From: Acetobacteraceae bacterium
GTDB lineage: Bacteria; Pseudomonadota; Alphaproteobacteria; Acetobacterales; Acetobacteraceae
NCBI GenBank assembly: GCA_004843345.1
Contig: CP039460.1
Location: forward strand, 1,845,001-1,909,000
Length of the DNA stretch: 64,000 bases
Direction: 5' to 3'
The notes below the pieces were generated by a model, which made no database searches, had not been told where the DNA came from, and saw nothing but the letters and a program-made list of their open reading frames with translations. Within the stretch, counting starts at the first letter, position 1, and each line of letters begins with the position of its first letter. Below, piece by piece: positions 59,356 to 64,000 of this stretch. The position numbers and the translations under genes were made by a program.

Positions 59356-59715
59356 TTAGTCATCCTCATCTTCAGGGAGGGAAAAGCTATTGCCACAACC
59401 GCAGCAGGAAGCCGCATTTGGATTTTTAATTTTAAAATGTGCTCCCATGAGTTCATCTTCGTACTGAAGTTCGCTTCCTTTGATAAGGTCGAGACTTAGT
59501 TTATCAATGAGGACAATAGCCCCGTCTTCTTCAAAAATAATATCTTCTTCGGGATTGGCTTTATCAATCGAAAATTTATATTGATAGCCGTTGCATCCAC
59601 CTGCATCAACGAGAATACGCACCCCTGATTTCTGTCCTTCAACCGTTTTTTCATCGGATAGGATTTCAGAAATGCGTTTTTTTGCACCAGAAGAAATTAA
59701 AAAATCATGTGTCAT
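59356..59715 (-). CDS. erpA: Iron-sulfur cluster insertion protein (ErpA/IscA family)
   Basis: A-type Fe-S carrier of 119 residues. The three cluster cysteines are present: one in VDAGGCNGYQYKF (about residue 39) and two in the C-terminal SCCGCGNSFS (the usual CGCG). An acidic tail (LPEDEDD) follows. The length and the tail fit ErpA-like members. It could equally be called IscA, since family boundaries are soft. Confidence 0.88.
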   Translation of the reverse strand: MTHDFLISSGAKKRISEILSDEKTVEGQKSGVRILVDAGGCNGYQYKFSIDKANPEEDIIFEEDGAIVLIDKLSLDLIKGSELQYEDELMGAHFKIKNPNAASCCGCGNSFSLPEDEDD

Positions 59716-59846
59716 GAGAAATATACGCCGTAAAAATGATATTATGTCTAAGTTATATAGAATAGGACGAAAGTTTCCGCTAAAAAAGAATTACTTTATA
59801 AAATAAAAATCTAGCTAAAACAGATTGGGTAAAATAGGAAAACGGA

Positions 59847-61661
59847 ATGATTCAAGAGGTAAAGACAACTCCAGCTTTGGACATTACGAAAAATGGCGAC
59901 TTATTGGGGGCTGCAAAGAAAGTCATTTGCGATGTTTTGGCTGAAAAGTTAGCGTTGCCAGAGGAAATTCTTTCCCGTGTTGAATTAACCCTTTCCAGAG
60001 ATGCTGCGCATGGAGATTTGTCAACAAATGCGGCAATGATTGCCGCACGGCCTCTAAAAACAGCCCCTAAAGTTTTGGCGTCTAAAATTGTTGAAGCGCT
60101 GCGAGACCATAAGGCTTTCACGAAAATTGAGGTCGCAGGGCCGGGCTTTATCAATTTTACCCTTGATCCAGATATTCTACGCCAAGTGATTCCAGCCGTG
60201 CTTTCTTTGGGTTCTGAACAATGGGGAAGATCCACGTTAGGTGCTGGCAAAAAAGTAAATATCGAGTATGTTTCTGCAAATCCAACAGGTCCTTTGCATG
60301 TTGGGCATTGTCGTGGCTCTGTTGTTGGAGATGCTTTGGCAGGCGTTTTCGAGCGTGCAGGTTATGATGTCACACGGGAATATTACATTAATGATGCTGG
60401 AAATCAGGTAAAGGCTTTGGCTTGGGCCTCTTATTGGCGCTATCTTGAGGCCATTGGCAAGGCTGTTCCTGCTGAAGAATTTACACAGCATGCTCCTGGT
60501 GGTCTGCAATATCAGGGAGAATATCTCAAACCTGTTGGCGAGGCCTTGAAAGAAGAATTCGGAGAGAGTCTGATTAAAGACGGTCTCTTGACCCCATCAA
60601 AGGAAACCATTGCCATGATCCGCAAAAAAGCGGTTGCCATGATGATGGACGATATTAAAAATGATCTAGAAGCGCTGGGCATTCATCACGAAATTTTCAC
60701 GAGTGAAGCTGCCATTTTTGAAGAAGGAAAAGTTGATAAAACAATTGCTTCTCTCGAAGCTAAAGGCCTTGTTTATGAAGGAACGCTTCCGCCACCAAAA
60801 GGGAAACTTCCAGATGATTGGGAAGAGCGTCCACAAAGGCTTTTCCGTTCAACAGATTTCGGAGATGATGTTGATAGGGCGCTCAAGAAAAGCGATGGTA
60901 CAAATACTTATTTTGCAAATGACTTAGGCTACCATGCAGATAAGGCCTCTCGTGCAGATATGATGATTGACGTTTGGGGCGCAGATCATGGAGGCTATGT
61001 TTCCCGTTTAAAATCTGGAGTGAAAGCTTTTACAGACAAGCCTGTTGCGTTTGAAGTATTGCTTTGCCAGATTGTGCGTATTTTAAAAGATGGTGAACCT
61101 TTTAAAATGTCGAAACGTGCGGGCACATTTGTGACGGTTAGGGACTTGTTGGGTGAGGTGGATAAGGACGCTGTGCGCTTTACCATCCTTACCCGAAAAG
61201 CAGATGCGCAGATGGATTTTGATCTTGATTTGGCAGTTGCACAAAGCAGAGACAATCCTGTTTTTTATGTGCAATATGCGCATGCAAGATGCTGTTCTGT
61301 TTTAAGAATGGCGCAGGAGAAGTTTAAAGAAGCAGAAACGGTTTCTTTGGCAGATGTTGATTTATCTTCTTTGACTTCACAGGAAGAGCTTGGGATCATT
61401 CGTAGAGTGGCAGAATTTCCAAAGGTGGTTGAGGCTTCCGCCCAACATCGTGAGCCACATCGCATTGCAACTTACTGCATGCAGTTAGCAAGTGATTTTC
61501 ATGCTCTTTGGAATAAAGGTAACGATCAGCTGGAATTACGTTTTATTCAAGAAGATAAAGGAGCAACTTTTGCTCGTTTAGCCTTGGTGAAAACAATTGC
61601 AGAAACGATTAAAGCAGCTTTGTCTGTAATAGGGGTGGATGCCCGTGAGGAAATGCGCTGA
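59847..61661 (+). CDS. argS: Arginyl-tRNA synthetase
   Basis: Class I synthetase of 604 residues. The HIGH-type motif is NPTGPLHVGHCRGSVVGDAL (about residues 143-162) and the KMSKS-type motif is FKMSKRAGTFV (about 420). It has an N-terminal Add-1 domain and a C-terminal DALR anticodon domain (about 485-604; VQYAHARCCSVLR opens it). The stop shares one base with the next gene start, a tight coupling common in alphaproteobacteria. Confidence 0.96.
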   Translation: MIQEVKTTPALDITKNGDLLGAAKKVICDVLAEKLALPEEILSRVELTLSRDAAHGDLSTNAAMIAARPLKTAPKVLASKIVEALRDHKAFTKIEVAGPGFINFTLDPDILRQVIPAVLSLGSEQWGRSTLGAGKKVNIEYVSANPTGPLHVGHCRGSVVGDALAGVFERAGYDVTREYYINDAGNQVKALAWASYWRYLEAIGKAVPAEEFTQHAPGGLQYQGEYLKPVGEALKEEFGESLIKDGLLTPSKETIAMIRKKAVAMMMDDIKNDLEALGIHHEIFTSEAAIFEEGKVDKTIASLEAKGLVYEGTLPPPKGKLPDDWEERPQRLFRSTDFGDDVDRALKKSDGTNTYFANDLGYHADKASRADMMIDVWGADHGGYVSRLKSGVKAFTDKPVAFEVLLCQIVRILKDGEPFKMSKRAGTFVTVRDLLGEVDKDAVRFTILTRKADAQMDFDLDLAVAQSRDNPVFYVQYAHARCCSVLRMAQEKFKEAETVSLADVDLSSLTSQEELGIIRRVAEFPKVVEASAQHREPHRIATYCMQLASDFHALWNKGNDQLELRFIQEDKGATFARLALVKTIAETIKAALSVIGVDAREEMR

Positions 61662-62650
61662 TGAATGACCATAATTTTGATCAGGAAGATTATCCGCCTC
61701 ATGGTTATGAGACAGATTATGATGCCTATCCTCGTGCGCCTTTGAGCGGCACGGAAGGGCGTTCAGGTTTTCTGGGAAAAATGGGTTTTTCAAATTCAGG
61801 AGGGCTTTGGCGTCTTCTTGGTGTTGGGTTTATTCTTCTGGCTTTAATTGTACTGGGTTTTACGGTTTGGCGCTTTGTAAATACGTCTCATAAAGATTTG
61901 ATTCCGGTTATTGCGCCTCCTTCTGGACCGGAGCGTGAACGGCCAGAAGATCCTGGTGGGTTACAGATTGATGATTTTGGCAGTATGGAGGAAGAAGATC
62001 AGGAGAAAAATGTACGTTTAGCACCGCCACCAGAGACGCCAGATCGTCATCTTTTGGAAGAACAGCACGAGGCCTTTGAGCGTCATCGTCTCGAAGAGGA
62101 AAAACAGGCACAACTTCAGAAAGAAAGAGAAGAAAAGGTAGCGGAAGAAGCGAAGGCAAAAAAAGAAGAGAAGCTTTCTGCACGAGAAAAAGCAAAATCC
62201 CATTCAAAATCGTCACTCTCTGATGGGGGTGTGAAAGAAAAAGCTAAAGAGGATGTCAAACCTGAAGCCATTGTACCTGAAGAAACAGCAGGGGATAGCA
62301 GCTTTGATTTAGATGCAAGAATGTCCAGCCTCTCTTCTGAAAATAAATCCCATAAAAAACAGTCTATCGCTGATTCTTCTAAAGTTCTCTCTCAGCAGGT
62401 AAATGCAGGACATTATGAAATTCAAATTGCAGCTTATAAAACAGAGGATGAAGCCCTTTCAAAATGGCAAGATTTCTTAAATAAGGATGCAGAAGATTTT
62501 CAGTCTCACAATCCTGTTGTCATAGAGGTGCAAACAAAGCACGGCTCTTTATACCGTCTTAGAACGGGAGGTTTTTCATCATCAGATGAAGCAAAGGCTT
62601 TTTGTGCTTCTATAAAATCTTTTAATATTCCTTGTAATCCTGTCGGCTAG
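61661..62650 (+). CDS. SPOR domain membrane protein
   Basis: A 329-residue bitopic protein with a cytoplasmic lead, one membrane helix at about 50-71 (LLGVGFILLALIVLGFTVW), a charged Glu/Lys/Ala-rich linker (about 100-230) and a C-terminal SPOR domain (about 245-329; YEIQIAAYKTEDEALSKW, YRLRTGGFSSSDEAKAFC). SPOR domains bind denuded septal glycan, so a role in division is likely. In related bacteria it is followed by nagZ, scpA, scpB and tatA; here tatB follows directly. Confidence 0.87.
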   Translation: MNDHNFDQEDYPPHGYETDYDAYPRAPLSGTEGRSGFLGKMGFSNSGGLWRLLGVGFILLALIVLGFTVWRFVNTSHKDLIPVIAPPSGPERERPEDPGGLQIDDFGSMEEEDQEKNVRLAPPPETPDRHLLEEQHEAFERHRLEEEKQAQLQKEREEKVAEEAKAKKEEKLSAREKAKSHSKSSLSDGGVKEKAKEDVKPEAIVPEETAGDSSFDLDARMSSLSSENKSHKKQSIADSSKVLSQQVNAGHYEIQIAAYKTEDEALSKWQDFLNKDAEDFQSHNPVVIEVQTKHGSLYRLRTGGFSSSDEAKAFCASIKSFNIPCNPVG

Positions 62651-62697
62651 AGCCTTAGTGGTTATCTGTTAAATTTTTTGTTGATAGGAAGATAGAT

Positions 62698-63267
62698 ATG
62701 TTCGGTCTTAGCTGGGCTGAAATGTTAGTTATTGCGATAGTGACTTTGGTGCTTGTTGGTCCACAAGATATTCCAAAAGTGATTAAGGCGATTTCTCAAG
62801 CCTTTAATATGGCGCAAAAAATGGCAGCAGAATTTAAAATGCATGTCGCAGAATTGGCTCGGGAAGTGGATGTTCATGAGCTTTCTAAAGACTTAGATAA
62901 GCATTTAGAATTGCCAAAATTGGACATTGAAAAGCGTATCACAGACACAGTTGACTCAGATCATCAGATTAGGAGTAGTTTTTCTCCAGACTATCAGAAT
63001 GATCGTTTTGAAGAAAAAGTGCCAACGAATCAAAAAGACCTCGCTTTGGTAGAGGAAAAAGTTCCAGAGCGACGTCGTGAAATGTGGGAAGAGCCAGAAA
63101 ATATCGTTTTGTTAGAGAAAGTACCTTCCTTACTGCCCCCACGTATTGCGTTGCGTTTGGCTGAGGAACAAAAGGAATGGCTTAGGCCATCTGTTATTCC
63201 ACCTATGGTCGCTTTACATGATGGAAGGCGTGCTGTTGTCGCCGCCGAAATAGGTGCAAGAGAGTAA
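62698..63267 (+). CDS. tatB: Twin-arginine translocase subunit TatB
   Basis: A 189-residue protein with the TatB N-terminus MFGLSWAEMLVIAIVTLVLVGP: a glutamate at residue 8 in the membrane helix and a Gly-Pro hinge before an amphipathic helix (IPKVIKAISQAF). The acidic C-terminal tail is variable. TatB with TatC forms the receptor for twin-arginine signals such as those of TolB and the amidase in this window. An AGGAAG site precedes the ATG. No tatA is seen upstream. Confidence 0.9.
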   Translation: MFGLSWAEMLVIAIVTLVLVGPQDIPKVIKAISQAFNMAQKMAAEFKMHVAELAREVDVHELSKDLDKHLELPKLDIEKRITDTVDSDHQIRSSFSPDYQNDRFEEKVPTNQKDLALVEEKVPERRREMWEEPENIVLLEKVPSLLPPRIALRLAEEQKEWLRPSVIPPMVALHDGRRAVVAAEIGARE

Positions 63268-63293
63268 ATAGCGATGGGTAAATTTTAAAATCT

Positions 63294-64000
63294 ATGTCAT
63301 TAGGAAAAAAACAAAAAGTGGAGAAAGACCCTACCGGAACGATGCCCTTGATGGAACATTTGAGGGAATTGCGTCGCCGTATTATTTGGTCCTTGGCCGT
63401 ATTTTTAATTTCGTTTGGCCTTTGCTACCATTTTTCTGCTGAGATTTATAAGTTTTTGGCTGAGCCTCTTATGCAGGTCATGAGGGAGCAGGGGGTGGCT
63501 GATCCGCATCTGATTTCAACGGATTTAACAGAAGGGTTTTTCACCTATATTCGTGTTGCGATGTTCGGTGCGCTGTTTCTTTCATTTCCTTTTTTAGCCA
63601 TTCAGATGTGGATGTTTATTGCGCCAGGTTTGTATAAAAGTGAAAAAAGGGCGTTTTTCCCTTTTTTAATTGTAACGCCTATCCTTTTTATTTTGGGTGG
63701 GGCTTTGGCATATTATGGGATTATCCCTTATGCATGGCGCTTTTTCCTCTCTTTTCAACAAGGCGCAGATACAGGGGTTGGCATTAAGCTCGAGGCCAAA
63801 ATCTCTGAATATCTTTCATTGGTTATGAAACTGATTTTTGCTTTTGGCTGTTGTTTTGAGTTGCCTGTTGGTTTGACTCTGATGGTAAGGGCAGGTCTTG
63901 TCACAGTACAGCAATTGATTTCTTGGCGGCGTTATGCCTATGTTGCCGCATTTGCACTGGCGGCAGTCTTAGCCCCTCCAGATGCGATTACAATGATAGG
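63294..64000 (+). CDS. tatC: Twin-arginine translocase subunit TatC, 3' end outside window
   Basis: The frame opens at ATG 63294, 26 bases after tatB, and runs off the window after about 235 codons. It begins MSLGKKQKVEKD and shows the TatC landmark MPLMEHLRELRRRIIWSL with the conserved Glu of the signal-binding site. The family blocks FPFLAIQMWMFIAPGLYKSEKR (in part) and ELPVGLTLMVRAGLV follow. Five of the six expected membrane helices are visible before the edge. Confidence 0.93.
   Translation, partial: MSLGKKQKVEKDPTGTMPLMEHLRELRRRIIWSLAVFLISFGLCYHFSAEIYKFLAEPLMQVMREQGVADPHLISTDLTEGFFTYIRVAMFGALFLSFPFLAIQMWMFIAPGLYKSEKRAFFPFLIVTPILFILGGALAYYGIIPYAWRFFLSFQQGADTGVGIKLEAKISEYLSLVMKLIFAFGCCFELPVGLTLMVRAGLVTVQQLISWRRYAYVAAFALAAVLAPPDAITMI

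Overview
The window looks like the core chromosome of an AT-rich alphaproteobacterium, most likely a member of the Acetobacteraceae. The clues are the ruvCAB-ybgC-tolQRAB-pal-cpoB cluster, a sugar-phosphate operon tkt-pgi-gnd-pgl-rpiA, pyruvate decarboxylase, a type II NADH dehydrogenase, separate glyQ and glyS chains, and argS-SPOR-tat linkage. By eye the sequence is clearly AT-rich for this family, which resembles the insect-associated members (for example Commensalibacter-like bacteria). That placement is an inference and was not tested. No rRNA, insertion sequence, prophage or CRISPR array is visible.

Layout. Positions 1-4631 (minus strand) hold a partial secreted protein, a 2-oxoglutarate dioxygenase, ndh, argJ and a parvulin-type isomerase. 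Positions 5105-17989 (plus) run secA, yebC, ruvC-ruvA-ruvB, the Tol-Pal system and tilS. Positions 18130-30742 (plus) carry ftsH, glmM, the pentose-phosphate operon, panC and two EamA transporters. They converge at a strong terminator on two LysE exporters and the thiamine salvage genes thiM-thiE-thiD (minus, 30805-34565), next to tRNA-Arg(CCG). Then come polA and xseA (plus), rne (minus), the cell-shape cluster amidase-mreBCD-PBP2-rodA, pdc, glyQ-glyS (minus), a DUF2076 protein and aspS. A short accessory stretch (56.7-58.5 kb) holds a PD-(D/E)XK nuclease-like gene and an unknown partner. The window ends with xthA, an ErpA-like protein, argS, a SPOR protein, tatB and a truncated tatC.

The genes fall into functional groups: envelope integrity and growth (Tol-Pal, MreBCD-PBP2-RodA, amidase, GlmM, FtsH), protein export (SecA, TatBC, with TolB and the amidase bearing Tat-like signals), DNA repair (RuvABC, PolA, XseA, XthA), and a carbon metabolism based on the pentose-phosphate pathway and thiamine diphosphate enzymes.

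The most interesting points are these. (1) A 43-base tandem repeat of an 11-base unit at 57822-57864 places four ATG codons in all three frames just behind the ribosome binding site of the unknown partner of the nuclease gene, a layout able to switch translation by slippage. (2) Four genes (polA, pdc, the nuclease and its partner) are each broken by what looks like one missing base in a homopolymer. Either the assembly has systematic homopolymer errors or some of these are real. (3) The phosphoglucose isomerase is of the type usually fused behind transaldolase, yet the transaldolase part is absent. (4) nagZ, scpA, scpB and tatA, expected between the SPOR gene and tatB, are missing here.
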